A stretch of 53,212 bases of DNA from JAMCRM01 sp041685075. Lineage in GTDB: Bacteria > Acidobacteriota > Terriglobia > Bryobacterales > Bryobacteraceae. The notes beneath the pieces are model-generated. The model was not told the DNA's origin, ran no database searches, and saw only the letters and a list, made by a program, of their open reading frames with translations. The translations under genes and the position numbers were made by a program. The stretch lies in the NCBI GenBank assembly GCA_041685075.1, contig JAWLGN010000003.1, forward strand, positions 1-53,212. The letters are read 5' to 3'. The stretch's first letter is position 1. Every line of letters begins with the position of its first letter. This document shows, piece after piece, positions 31,513-40,181 of the stretch.

Positions 31513-33747
31513 GTGTCTTCCGACCCCGCAAGTGTGTCTGAATCCGCCCTCACTCCCTCCGAAGCCCCGCCTCCGGACCCCGTGGAGGCCCTCTATGCTC
31601 AACTGGTGGCCACCATCCGGGAGTATCGCCCGCGCGACGACCTGGCGCCCGTAGAGAATGCCTTCCGCTTCGCCTGCGAGTTTCACCAGTCCCAAACCCG
31701 CGACTCCGGCGAACCCTATATGATCCACCCCCTCGGGGTGGCGCAGATCCTGGCCGAGATGCGGATGGACCAGGTGAGCGTGGTGACGGGCCTCCTCCAC
31801 GACATCGTGGAGGACACCGGCGTCACCGTCGAGGAGATCCGCAAGCAGTTCGGTGAAGAGGTGGCCGGCTGCGTGGACGGGGTCACCAAGCTCGCCAAGT
31901 TCGACTTCTTCTCCGCCGAGGAACGCCAGGCCGAGAGCTTCCGCAAGATGCTGCTGGCCATGGTCAACGACATCCGGGTTATTCTGGTCAAACTGGCCGA
32001 CCGGCTGCACAACATGCGGACGCTGGACTACCTCTCCGAGGAGCGCCGCCGCCGCATCGCCCAGGAGACCATCGAGATCTACGCGCCCATCGCGCACCGC
32101 CTGGGAATGGGGAAGGTGCGGGGCGAGCTGGAGGATCTGGCCTTCCGCCACCAGGAGCCGGATGCCTACCAGGACATCACCAAGGCGCTCGAAAACCGCC
32201 GCCACTCCAACGAGGAGTTCCTGAACGAAATCCGCCACACGGTGGAGAGCGAACTGCGGCGGGAGGGCATTCCGGCGCGCGTCGAAGCCCGGCTCAAGCG
32301 GCCGTACTCCATCTACCAGAAGATCAAGCGGCAGAAGATCTCCATTGACCAGGTCTACGACCTGATGGCCATCCGGATCGTCACCGACTCGGTGAAGAAC
32401 TGCTACGCGGCGCTGGGGGTGATCCACAACGAGTGGCGGCCCGTTCCCGGGCGGATCAAGGATTTCATCGCCATCCCGCGGCCCAACCTCTACCAGTCGC
32501 TGCACACCTCCGTAGTCGGCCCGCATGGGCAGCACTTCGAGGTGCAGATCCGCACCGAGGAGATGCACCGCATCGCCGAGGAAGGCATCGCGGCGCACTG
32601 GAAGTACAAGGAGGGGCGCAAGGGCCCCGCCGAGGACGACCAGCGCATCGCCTGGCTGCGCCACCTGGTGGAGTGGCAGCGCGAGATGCAGGATCCCGGG
32701 GAGTTCATGTCCACCCTGCGGGTGGATTTGTACCCCGAAGAGGTCTACACGTTCACTCCGCGCGGCAAGGTGATCGTGCTGCCGCGGGATGCCACCCCCA
32801 TCGATTTCGCTTACGCCATCCACTCCGACGTGGGCCACGCCTGCGTGGGCGCCAAGGTGAACGGGCGCATCGTGCCGCTGCGTTCGGCGCTGCGCAACGG
32901 CGACATCGTGGAGATCATGACCCAGCCGGGCCACCAGCCGAGCAAGGACTGGCTGGCGCTGGTGAAAACCTCGCGGGCGCGCAACAAGATCAAGCACGTC
33001 ATCAACGCGAACGAGCGGGTCAAAGCGGTTGAGATCGGGGAGAAGTACCTGGACAAGGAGGCTCGCCGGCTGGGTGTGGCGCTGAGCCGGGTTTCCCGCG
33101 CCGACCTGAACAAGGTGGCCTCCGACTACGGTTTTGGCAAGGTAGAGGACCTCTACGCGGCGCTGGGATACGGGCGCTTCTCCGCCCGGCAGGTGCTCCA
33201 GAAGGTAAGCCCGGCGCAGTTAAAGGACGAAGCCGCCGAAAGCAAGCCTCCCTCCGGCGCTCCTGTTCCCGCGCCTGCCCTTCGCGCCGAGGATGCCGAT
33301 TCGGTCATCCGGGTGAAGGGCGTGGACGACCTGATGGTCTACCGCGCCAAGTGCTGCAACCCCATCCGCGGCGAGGCCATCGTGGGCTACGTCACCCGCG
33401 GCAAGGGCGTGGCCGTGCACTCCAAGATGTGCCCCAACGTGCAGAGCCTGATGTACGACGTGGAGCGCAAGATCGAAGTGGAGTGGGCCCGCTCGACCGC
33501 CGACGCCTTCCCCGTCCGCATCGTGATCCACACCGACGACCGGCCGGGCATGCTCAACCAGCTCACCTCGGTCCTCTCGGGCGAGAACACCAACATCCGC
33601 AGCCTGGAAGCCAAGACGGAGACCGACCACGACGGCGCGCTGGTGGAGATGACCGTGGATGTGCGGGACAAGAAGCAACTGGAGAAGCTGGTGGCTGCCA
33701 TGCGCCGCATCTCCGGCGTGCGCGACGTGGAACGCCAGTACAACTGA
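31513..33747 (+). CDS. Bifunctional (p)ppGpp synthetase/hydrolase, RelA/SpoT family
   Basis: A 744-residue stringent-response enzyme when started at GTG 31513. HD hydrolase domain with the catalytic HDxxED (LLHDIVEDTG, H96-D97 and E100-D101), synthetase domain (RLKRPYSIYQKIKRQKISIDQVYDLMAIRIV, GRIKDFIAIPRPNLYQSLHTSVVG), TGS (VYTFTPRGKVIVLPRDATPIDFAYAIHS) and C-terminal ACT (VIHTDDRPGMLNQLTSVLS). Intact HDxxED and the basic RIKDF loop fit a bifunctional Rel. GTG 31513 is chosen because TACAAT ends nine bases upstream; an ATG at 31462 lies in GC hairpin sequence. Confidence 0.93.
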   Translation: MSSDPASVSESALTPSEAPPPDPVEALYAQLVATIREYRPRDDLAPVENAFRFACEFHQSQTRDSGEPYMIHPLGVAQILAEMRMDQVSVVTGLLHDIVEDTGVTVEEIRKQFGEEVAGCVDGVTKLAKFDFFSAEERQAESFRKMLLAMVNDIRVILVKLADRLHNMRTLDYLSEERRRRIAQETIEIYAPIAHRLGMGKVRGELEDLAFRHQEPDAYQDITKALENRRHSNEEFLNEIRHTVESELRREGIPARVEARLKRPYSIYQKIKRQKISIDQVYDLMAIRIVTDSVKNCYAALGVIHNEWRPVPGRIKDFIAIPRPNLYQSLHTSVVGPHGQHFEVQIRTEEMHRIAEEGIAAHWKYKEGRKGPAEDDQRIAWLRHLVEWQREMQDPGEFMSTLRVDLYPEEVYTFTPRGKVIVLPRDATPIDFAYAIHSDVGHACVGAKVNGRIVPLRSALRNGDIVEIMTQPGHQPSKDWLALVKTSRARNKIKHVINANERVKAVEIGEKYLDKEARRLGVALSRVSRADLNKVASDYGFGKVEDLYAALGYGRFSARQVLQKVSPAQLKDEAAESKPPSGAPVPAPALRAEDADSVIRVKGVDDLMVYRAKCCNPIRGEAIVGYVTRGKGVAVHSKMCPNVQSLMYDVERKIEVEWARSTADAFPVRIVIHTDDRPGMLNQLTSVLSGENTNIRSLEAKTETDHDGALVEMTVDVRDKKQLEKLVAAMRRISGVRDVERQYN

Positions 33748-33749
33748 CA

Positions 33750-33775
33750 GGGCGGGCGGGGCTTGAGGCCCGCCC
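33750..33775. other. GC hairpin after rel
   Basis: GGGCGGGC (33750-33757) and GCCCGCCC (33768-33775) with a ten-base loop, just after the rel stop. No T-run, so any termination would need Rho. Confidence 0.5.
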
Positions 33776-33791
33776 CGCAACGACAATTATC

Positions 33792-34166
33792 ATGAACCCT
33801 TCGACCGATCCGGAGCACATCGCCGTATCCAAATCGCGCGGTGTCAAGATCGACTGGAAAGACGGGCACGCGAGCGAGTACGGCCTGGATTACCTGCGGG
33901 ACCGCTGTCCCTGCGCCACCTGCACGGGCGCGCACGGAACGCCGCCCCGGCAGCCGGCATCGGCGTCGCCTTTTCCGATGTACAAGCCGGCGCTGAAGAT
34001 CGAAAACGCCGAGCCGGTGGGCAGCTACGCCCTGCGCATCGCCTGGAACGACGGCCACAGCAGCGGGATCTATAGCTGGGAACTGCTGCGCAGCATCTGC
34101 CCCTGCCCCGAATGCTCCCGGCGCCGGGCGGCAAGCGGAGCGCAAGCCGCCCTGCGGCAGGAGTAA
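33792..34166 (+). CDS. DUF971 (GBBH-like N-terminal domain) protein
   Basis: A 124-residue protein. SRGVKIDWKDGHASEYGLDYLRDRCPCATC and ALRIAWNDGHSSGIYSWELLRSICPCPEC are two copies of the same motif pattern. Each has cysteines (C-P-C-x-x-C) suggesting a metal site. Related domains occur at the N terminus of gamma-butyrobetaine hydroxylase and next to iron-sulfur genes. Role unknown. Starts at ATG 33792; the first 17 residues are not conserved-looking. Confidence 0.78.
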   Translation: MNPSTDPEHIAVSKSRGVKIDWKDGHASEYGLDYLRDRCPCATCTGAHGTPPRQPASASPFPMYKPALKIENAEPVGSYALRIAWNDGHSSGIYSWELLRSICPCPECSRRRAASGAQAALRQE

Positions 34167-34184
34167 AGTTCCGCGAGCTGGCGT

Positions 34185-34724
34185 CTATTGCAGGCGGACC
34201 ACCGAGACGCGGTCTGCTTCGATCTTCACCCGCTCTTCCGACCCGCCCGTTCCGCCTGCGGGAACCAGCTTCACGGTGTACTCGCCGGGATTCAGCAGCA
34301 AGCCCTGCATCGAATTGCTGAATTCGTCGGCGTGGCCCATGAACTTATCGTTCACAAGAACGGCGGCGAACTTGTCCGAGGAGACGGTGCGAAGCCGGCC
34401 GAAGGGCGGTTCGGCAGGCGGCAGGCGCTTCAGGGTTTCCTTCAGGCGAGTGGTCTTCCCCGGCTCGATGGTGACGGTCCGTACAACGTCCTCATAGCGC
34501 GGATCGCACAGCTTTACTTCGTGAGTGCCCGCCGCGACGGTATATCGGCGGTCGATCCGGAAGTTCGCCGAAGGCCCCACGTACTTGTCATCGATGAATA
34601 CACCCGCGCGTCCGGGGTTGGCGCTGACCTTGAGAAAGCCCGTTTCCTGCTGTCCCACAACGGGGATGGCGAACGAGATGGCGGCCAACAGCGCCGTAGT
34701 GCGTGCAAACGCGATGATCCGCAT
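34185..34724 (-). CDS. Exported PEGA-domain protein
   Basis: A 179-residue secreted protein. The ATG at 34724 has AGGAGG eight bases upstream and gives a signal peptide (MRIIAFARTTALLAAISFA). Two PEGA-like beta domains follow: GFLKVSANPGRAGVFIDDKYVG and AVLVNDKFMGHADEFSNSMQGLLLNPGEYTVKLV. PEGA domains are small surface or periplasmic modules of uncertain partner. Its leader can form alternative hairpins. Confidence 0.85.
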   Translation of the reverse strand: MRIIAFARTTALLAAISFAIPVVGQQETGFLKVSANPGRAGVFIDDKYVGPSANFRIDRRYTVAAGTHEVKLCDPRYEDVVRTVTIEPGKTTRLKETLKRLPPAEPPFGRLRTVSSDKFAAVLVNDKFMGHADEFSNSMQGLLLNPGEYTVKLVPAGGTGGSEERVKIEADRVSVVRLQ

Positions 34725-34751
34725 GGCTGTATCCTCCTGTCTGCGATGAAG

Positions 34752-34793
34752 ATGCCCCGGCACGCGCGCCGCGCCGGGGCGGGGTAGGGGCAT
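34752..34793 (-). promoter_or_regulatory. Foldable 5' leader of the PEGA gene
   Basis: Reverse-strand RNA can form GCCCCGGC/GCCGGGGC (34754-34761 with 34773-34780, 11-base loop) or, using the same C run, ATGCCCC/GGGGCAT (34752-34758 with 34787-34793). The two are mutually exclusive and lie just upstream of AGGAGG at 34733-34738. Confidence 0.5.
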
Positions 34794-35046
34794 TAAGGGA
34801 GAATCGGGTAAGGTGGTGGGCTGTGCGGCCGCGCCGCTGCTTCGCCGTCCCCGGCCAGTTGGATCGGCCGGGCCTTCGCGAAGCCTGGGCTCTCATCGGA
34901 GCCTCCTTCGTGGACGCCTGCTCACAAATCCTGAATCGCGCGCGCGCCCAACGGGAGTATCATATCCGGGTATTTGTGACAGCGCAACCATCTCGGGCGT
35001 GCGTTTCATGGCATTGCGCAGGCAACAGTGACGAGGAGGTCGCTTT
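34794..35046. other. Divergent intergenic region between PEGA gene and aqpZ
   Basis: No supported gene. AT-rich spots near 34965-34985 (TATCATATCC, TATTTGTGACA) may be promoter parts for aqpZ. The GAGGAGGT site before the aqpZ ATG is at its right end. Confidence 0.5.
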
Positions 35047-35772
35047 ATGCCTTTGACGAAACGGGCGATGGCGGAGTTCATCGGCACCTTCTGGCTCGTT
35101 TTCGGGGGATGCGGCAGTGCCGTCCTGGCGGCAGCATTTCCAGATTTAGGAATCGGCTTCGCGGGGGTGGCGCTCGCATTCGGCCTGACCGTGCTGACCA
35201 TGGTCTACGCCATCGGCCACGTTTCCGGGGGCCATTTGAATCCGGCGGTGACGGTGGGGTTGGTGGTGGCGAAGCGCTTCCCCGCCTCGGATCTTATCGC
35301 GTACGTGGTTGCGCAGGTACTGGGGGCCATTCTGGCGGCCGCCGTCCTGTATGTGATCGCCTCCGGAAGCGCGGGTTTCACGTTGGCCGACGGATTCGCG
35401 GCCAACGGTTTCGGGGCGCATTCGCCCGGGGGATACACCCTGACCGCGGCGTTGGTGACCGAAGTGGTCCTGACCCTCATGTTCCTGTGGGTTATCCTCG
35501 GCGCCACCGACCGCCGGGCGCCGCAGGGCTTCGCGGGCATCGCCATCGGCCTGGCCTTGACGTTGATTCACCTGATCAGTATTCCGGTAACCAACACCTC
35601 GGTGAATCCCGCGCGCAGCACCGGCCCGGCGCTGTTCGTGGGTGGCTGGGCGCTCGCGCAACTGTGGTTGTTCTGGCTGGCGCCGATTGCCGGCGCCATC
35701 ATTGCCGGCCTGATCTATGCCCCCATCACGGGCGAACGGGAAGCCGGGTTGAAGGACGCGGAGAGGCGTTAG
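35047..35772 (+). CDS. aqpZ: Aquaporin Z
   Basis: A 241-residue water channel with six membrane segments and both NPA boxes: GGHLNPAVTV (65-67) and SVNPARSTGPALF (187-189). The selectivity-filter pattern LIHLISIPVTNTSVNPAR, with His and Arg 190, is that of AqpZ rather than a glycerol facilitator. Strong GAGGAGGT about seven bases before the ATG. Its 3' end overlaps the convergent C39-like gene by four bases. Confidence 0.95.
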   Translation: MPLTKRAMAEFIGTFWLVFGGCGSAVLAAAFPDLGIGFAGVALAFGLTVLTMVYAIGHVSGGHLNPAVTVGLVVAKRFPASDLIAYVVAQVLGAILAAAVLYVIASGSAGFTLADGFAANGFGAHSPGGYTLTAALVTEVVLTLMFLWVILGATDRRAPQGFAGIAIGLALTLIHLISIPVTNTSVNPARSTGPALFVGGWALAQLWLFWLAPIAGAIIAGLIYAPITGEREAGLKDAERR

Positions 35773-36287
35773 GGCGTAGCGAGGAGCATCCAGCGCTCCG
35801 CCAGAGTCCAGCGCTTTTCGAACGCGGCCCTCTTCATGCGCTGCGGGCGGCTGCGCGTGGGGTCGTTCAGCCACACGCGTTTGCCGTCGGTGCCGGTCAG
35901 GACCACGAAGTGCAGATCCTTGGACGGCCCCTTGCGCAGCCCCACGATGACCGGCCGTCCCTTGGACAGGTGCCGCTCCAGGTCCTGCCATTGGCCGCGG
36001 AAGGTGAAGGCCCGGTAGCCGAGTTGCGCCAGGTAGCGCCGCATATCCGCCAGCGGGATACCGCGGCGCTCGGAGTCATACAGGCGCGCATAGATGCGCT
36101 GCGGAGATGGCGGCGCGGCCGGCTCCTTGGCGCCGTGGCGCGACCAGTAGTGCGCCACCATCGCCACGCTGGCTGCCCCGCAGCCGTTTTTGGCCTGCCG
36201 GAAGAAGGGAACCTCCAGCGGCGCGCCCGCGGCCATGCCGCAGCCCGCGGCCAGCAGCAGGCTGCAGGCGGCAAGCGCGCGGCTCAT
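35769..36287 (-). CDS. C39-like papain-fold lipoprotein
   Basis: A 172-residue exported protein (lipobox-like LLAAGC, C16). The Cys region RQAKNGCGAASVAMVAHYW (C36), the His region LHFVVLTGTDG (H126) and the following WLNDPTRS (N141-D142) make a complete C39-type catalytic set. Unlike bacteriocin ABC transporters no membrane or ATPase domain is attached. It may cleave a leader or an envelope peptide. It overlaps the upstream small membrane-protein gene by four bases (ATGA), so the two are coupled. Confidence 0.78.
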   Translation of the reverse strand: MSRALAACSLLLAAGCGMAAGAPLEVPFFRQAKNGCGAASVAMVAHYWSRHGAKEPAAPPSPQRIYARLYDSERRGIPLADMRRYLAQLGYRAFTFRGQWQDLERHLSKGRPVIVGLRKGPSKDLHFVVLTGTDGKRVWLNDPTRSRPQRMKRAAFEKRWTLAERWMLLATP

Positions 36288-36613
36288 TTAGCGATCAACA
36301 CGATGACCGCGGCCGCCAGCGCAATCACCACGTAGGTGAGATGCGTGTTGCTGAGAGCGCCGCCCACGACGTCTCGTGCCGGCTCTTCGGCGCGCGCGGA
36401 GAGTTCGGCGGCTTCGTCTTCGCTTAGCGCCTGCGCCGCTTCGGGCGCCTGCTCTTCGGTCACCGCCGCCTGTTGCGCGGAGCCGGCTGCCGGCGCGCTC
36501 TCTCCGCCTGTTTCGAGCGCCGAGGCTCCGGCCGCAAGCACGGCCGGCGCGAGCAGCCACAGGGAAAGGGCCAGTGCAACGGTCCTGACCATCGATGGGG
36601 AGAATAAATGCAT
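36284..36613 (-). CDS. Small exported membrane-anchored hypothetical protein
   Basis: A 109-residue protein with an N-terminal signal (VRTVALALSLWLLAPAVLA), a low-complexity Ala/Glu middle and a C-terminal membrane helix (HLTYVVIALAAAVIVLIAK). AGGAGG lies 12 bases before the ATG at 36613; an inner ATG at 36592 (MVRTVALAL) is possible. Its stop overlaps the start of the C39-like gene by four bases, which ties its expression to the protease. Could be its partner or substrate. Confidence 0.65.
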   Translation of the reverse strand: MHLFSPSMVRTVALALSLWLLAPAVLAAGASALETGGESAPAAGSAQQAAVTEEQAPEAAQALSEDEAAELSARAEEPARDVVGGALSNTHLTYVVIALAAAVIVLIAK

Positions 36614-36711
36614 CGGTATATGATCCCTCCTGTAATCGGATAACGTGCGGCGCAGGTGCCGCCCGGCAGGTTTATTGTATCCTGCTGCAAGCTATGCGGC
36701 GAACGGGACGG

Positions 36712-37320
36712 TCACTCGAGAGCGACAGGGCGGTCGAAGACCACGTCGAGCGTGGCGCCGCTGCGGAGTTCCACCTCGCGGCCGCGGGTCAGCAGCACGG
36801 TTGCCAGCCCGACCGCGCCGCCCACGCCCGCGCCGATGCCCGCGCCTGTCCAGCCGCGGTCCGCGATGCCCCCGAGGGATGCGCCGCTGCCCGCCAGAAT
36901 GGCGATGCGGGCCGCGTCGCGCCCGTGGTCCGGCGTCTGCCTCACGGCGTCTTCGCTCGGCTCTACGCGCCCGCTTTGGGGATCGGCCGAGTCGAGCCGC
37001 GGGGAGAACCGCAGCACCCCTCCGCCCGGCAGCGTGAGGGTCTCCAGCCGCAACGCCAGTTCCGCCCTGCCGCTCACGCGCCCGCTTCGCCGGGCACTGG
37101 CTACCACGCCTTGCACGTAACTGCCCGGGGGCACCAGCACGCGCCCGCCGGCCGCAATCGGGCTGGCGGTTCGCAGGTAGACGTAGTCGCCGGGTTTGGC
37201 GGTGCGGGTGCTCACCGAGTTCACCATCCGGAGCAGCACGTGAGCGCCCTGGGGAATCTCGGCTGCGGAGGCTGCCACCGCAAGCAGCGCCGGCAGAACC
37301 GGTAGCATGGTGCCGCGCAT
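36712..37320 (-). CDS. Exported protein with VirB10/TrbI-like beta domain
   Basis: A 202-residue protein from the ATG at 37320, preceded by AGGTGATC. Signal MLPVLPALLAVAASA, then GAHVLLRMVNSVSTRTAKPGDYVYLRTASPI and RVLVPPGSYVQGVV, the start of the TrbI/VirB10 barrel pattern. A Gly-rich segment (GASLGGIADRGWTGAGIGAG) may be a glycine-zipper membrane helix. No type IV secretion genes adjoin it, so I regard it as a stand-alone envelope protein. Confidence 0.65.
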   Translation of the reverse strand: MRGTMLPVLPALLAVAASAAEIPQGAHVLLRMVNSVSTRTAKPGDYVYLRTASPIAAGGRVLVPPGSYVQGVVASARRSGRVSGRAELALRLETLTLPGGGVLRFSPRLDSADPQSGRVEPSEDAVRQTPDHGRDAARIAILAGSGASLGGIADRGWTGAGIGAGVGGAVGLATVLLTRGREVELRSGATLDVVFDRPVALE

Positions 37321-37430
37321 CGGATCACCTCTCCCTTCATGGTAGAGCCGGCGCCGGGCCCGCCAGTGTGCCGGACCACCCGGTTCTCTCCGGTTGCGGG
37401 GCGGCGGGGAAAAGTGAAACCATACGGTAC

Positions 37431-38756
37431 ATGCCAGCAACCAAGACCGGCCGCCGCGCGTTTCTGGGCTCCGTTTCCGCGGGCCTGTTGGCAGCCGCCG
37501 CGGAGCAGCCGCAGGCGCTGCCCGTAACCCGCCCGCGGGCCACCTCGGGCGATTCCGTCGAACCCGCCTGGGATGAACTCCTCACCATCACGGTGGGGCA
37601 CTCCAAGGCCGATATCGCCGGCACGGATCACCGCGCCATTCAGGCCGCCGTGGATTACGCGGCCGGGCACGGCGGCGGCGTGGTGCGCATTCTGCCCGGC
37701 ACCTACCGCTGCCGCAACGCCGTCTATCTGCGCTCCGGCGTGCACATCAAGGGCAGCGGTCCGGACACGATCCTGATCAAGGAACCCTCGGTGAAGAGCA
37801 GCCTGGTGGCCAATGCCGACTGGTACGAGCGCGAGATCACCCTCGCGGATCCGGCGGGCTTCCGGGTGGGCGACGGCATCGTGCTGCGAGGCCGCAACCC
37901 GCATAACAAGGGCTACGACGTGCGCAAGTTTACCCTTGTGGCCCGCAGCGGCAGCCGCTTCAAACTCGACCGCATGATGACCGATAACTTCTGGCTCGCC
38001 GGCGACGCCACCGCCACCACCCTGTTCTCCCTCTTCGACGGTTTCCAGGTCTCCGACGTGGTGATCGAGGACATCTGCCTGGACGGCAACCGCGCCAACA
38101 ATGAGTTCCTGAACGGCAATTACGTGGGCTGCATCTTTCTGCGGGAGTCCAACCGCGTGGCCATGCGGCGCGTGGTGGCGCGCAACTACAACGGCGACGG
38201 CATCAGTTGGCAGGTGGCGCACGATGTGCGCGTGGAAGACTGCCAGTGCCTGGACAACGCCAATTTCGGGCTGCACCCCGGCTCCGGCGCGCAGCGTGCC
38301 GTGATGGTGGGGAACCGCCTCGATGGCAATAACATCGGCCTCTTCTTCTGCTGGGGCGTGAAGTGGTCGCTGGCGGAAAACAACAGCGTCTCCGGCTCGC
38401 GCAGCCACGGCATCTCCCTGGGCCACGCCGACACGGATAACCTGGTGCGGGCCAACCGCGTGGCGCGCAGCGGCGAGATCGGCATCCGGCTGCGACAGGA
38501 GCACGGCATCGCCTTCTGCCCCAACCGCAACCGCATTGAAGCCAACGAAGTGCTCGACAGCGGCGGCGAGGCAGGCATGGGGATCGATATCGAGGGCCGC
38601 ACGGAAACCGTCTCGGTGGTGCGGAACACCATCACCGAGCGGCGCGGGCCGGCCAAACGCATTGGGGTGCGCATCTCCGCCGAGGCTCGCGAGATTACCC
38701 TGGAAGGCAACCGCATCGAGGGCGTCTCGATTCCGGTGCTGGACCGCCGCGTGTAA
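37431..38756 (+). CDS. Tat-exported right-handed beta-helix (pectate-lyase-like) protein
   Basis: A 441-residue protein. The ATG at 37431 gives a twin-arginine signal (TGRRAFLGSVSAGLLAAAA). After it come repeated NxxxGNNIGL-like turns (RNYNGDGISWQVAHDVRVED, NRLDGNNIGLFFCWG, NSVSGSRSHGISLGHADTDN) typical of parallel beta-helix polysaccharide lyases or epimerases. The start DHRAIQAAVDYAAGHGGGVV is the usual N-cap. Substrate unknown; a periplasmic or surface polysaccharide enzyme is likely. The gene ends four bases before the GDPD gene. Confidence 0.82.
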   Translation: MPATKTGRRAFLGSVSAGLLAAAAEQPQALPVTRPRATSGDSVEPAWDELLTITVGHSKADIAGTDHRAIQAAVDYAAGHGGGVVRILPGTYRCRNAVYLRSGVHIKGSGPDTILIKEPSVKSSLVANADWYEREITLADPAGFRVGDGIVLRGRNPHNKGYDVRKFTLVARSGSRFKLDRMMTDNFWLAGDATATTLFSLFDGFQVSDVVIEDICLDGNRANNEFLNGNYVGCIFLRESNRVAMRRVVARNYNGDGISWQVAHDVRVEDCQCLDNANFGLHPGSGAQRAVMVGNRLDGNNIGLFFCWGVKWSLAENNSVSGSRSHGISLGHADTDNLVRANRVARSGEIGIRLRQEHGIAFCPNRNRIEANEVLDSGGEAGMGIDIEGRTETVSVVRNTITERRGPAKRIGVRISAEAREITLEGNRIEGVSIPVLDRRV

Positions 38757-38760
38757 GGTC

Positions 38761-39582
38761 ATGAGAGCGGCGGTTCTGTTGGGGCTGCTCGGCGGCGCGC
38801 TGGCCGCTTCGGGCGCCACCTATGCGTCGGCCCACCGGGGCGACTGCAAGAGCGCGCCCGAAAATACGCTCCCCGCCTTCGCTTCCGCGGTGCGCAAAGG
38901 GGCTCACCAGATCGAATTCGACGTGCGGCTCTCGCGCGACGGCGTCCCGGTCATCATGCATGACGCTACTGTGGACCGGACCACCGACGGCGCCGGCAGG
39001 GTGGCGGAGTTGACCTTCCGGGAGCTGCGCCGGCTGGACGCCGGATCCTGGTTTGCCCCGCGGTTCAAGGGCGCCCGCATCCCCACTCTGCGGGAGACGC
39101 TCGAGATCATCCCGCGCGAGATCCTGTGCAACGTTCACCTGGCCAACGTTCCGGGCGTGGCGGAGCGGGCGGCGCGCCTCATCGTGGAGATGGGGAGGGC
39201 CGAGCAGTGCGTGCTGGCGTGCACCCGGGAGCAGGCCGCGCGGGCGCGCGCGATCGCTCGCGGAATTCGCATCTGCAACATGTCCGGCCCGCGCCGCGAT
39301 TTGCGGGCCTACGTACAGGAGACCATAGACGCACGTGCCGAGTTCATCCAGGTGTTGAGCGGGCTGGACGGTCTGCCCGAGGCGGTTCGGACGCTGCACG
39401 ACCACGGCGTCACCGTGAACTATTACAGCGCGCAAGAAGAGGAGTTCATCCGGCAACTGGTGCGGGCGGGGGTGGATTACATCCTCACCGACGACCTGGA
39501 CCTCTGCCTGCGCGTGCTGGCAGGCTACGGGGTGCGGCCCGCGTCCGTCTCGCCGGCCCAGAGCGGCGTGCCCTTGATGTAG
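38761..39582 (+). CDS. Glycerophosphodiester phosphodiesterase, exported
   Basis: A 273-residue enzyme that splits glycerophosphodiesters to glycerol 3-phosphate and alcohol. After a short signal-like N terminus, the catalytic set is complete: HRG (25-27), PENTLPAF (E34), EFDVRLSRDG (E52, D54) and MHDATVDRTTDG (H67). The metal-binding residues are those of the GDPD family. Reading continues into the 3' end of the convergent thioesterase gene, overlapping it by 58 bases. Confidence 0.9.
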   Translation: MRAAVLLGLLGGALAASGATYASAHRGDCKSAPENTLPAFASAVRKGAHQIEFDVRLSRDGVPVIMHDATVDRTTDGAGRVAELTFRELRRLDAGSWFAPRFKGARIPTLRETLEIIPREILCNVHLANVPGVAERAARLIVEMGRAEQCVLACTREQAARARAIARGIRICNMSGPRRDLRAYVQETIDARAEFIQVLSGLDGLPEAVRTLHDHGVTVNYYSAQEEEFIRQLVRAGVDYILTDDLDLCLRVLAGYGVRPASVSPAQSGVPLM

Positions 39583-39974
39583 GCCACGCCTTTGAACAGC
39601 GCCACCAGTTCCCGGCGCTCGTCCGTGACCCGGATCAGGCAGGTGGAGAGCGTGCGGGTACGCGCGACCTCTTCGGCCTCGGCGGTGAGGCGTCCCGAGC
39701 GCACGGCCTTGAACCAGGTGACATCGGCCTGGCAGCCCAGCGCCAGCACGCCATGCGAGTTCGACGCCACCGCGAAGGCGAGGTCCGCCAGGGTGAACAG
39801 GGCGCCGCCTTGCAGCACTCCGGCGCCGTTGAGGTGGCGCGGCTCGACGTTCATTTCCGTGCGGGCAAAGCCGCGGCCGGCCGCCACCACCCGGATGCCG
39901 TTTTCTTTGGCGAAGCGATCCCACTCGAAGTAGGCCGTAATCCGCTCGTATCCTTCTGTCTGTGGCGCTTCCAT
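39525..39974 (-). CDS. PaaI/YbgC-like hotdog thioesterase
   Basis: A 149-residue acyl-CoA thioesterase-like protein. GAGG precedes the ATG at 39974. The hotdog core has the family pattern EPRHLNGAGVLQGGALFTLADLAFAVASNS (Asn/Gly helix with the catalytic Asp) and LGCQADVTWFKAVRSGRLTAEAEEV. Overlaps the 3' end of the GDPD gene by 58 bases, tail to tail. Substrate not predictable. Confidence 0.87.
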   Translation of the reverse strand: MEAPQTEGYERITAYFEWDRFAKENGIRVVAAGRGFARTEMNVEPRHLNGAGVLQGGALFTLADLAFAVASNSHGVLALGCQADVTWFKAVRSGRLTAEAEEVARTRTLSTCLIRVTDERRELVALFKGVAYIKGTPLWAGETDAGRTP

Positions 39975-40181
39975 CCGGTTTCCTCGCTTCGGTAACCATT
40001 GTAACGCCGGGCCGGCCATCTGCCGGGATTCCGCGCCTTGTGCGGCGGCTTGCGCCCTTTCGGCTGCGTTCTACGCGTTCTTAGTTGAGTCGGGAACAAG
40101 GTGCTTTGGCCTTCAATTCGGAGCACGCAAAAAGCCGGACTGTAGTTTCCGAATACGACCGAGATTACAGGAGGATAAACA

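Noticed and set aside
31258..32997. 579-residue open frame opposite rel
   Set aside because: Same GC-rich antisense effect; the forward strand encodes a complete Rel protein.
36712..37320. Type IV secretion component (VirB10/TrbI)
   Set aside because: Only the start of the barrel pattern is present and no other T4SS gene is in the window.
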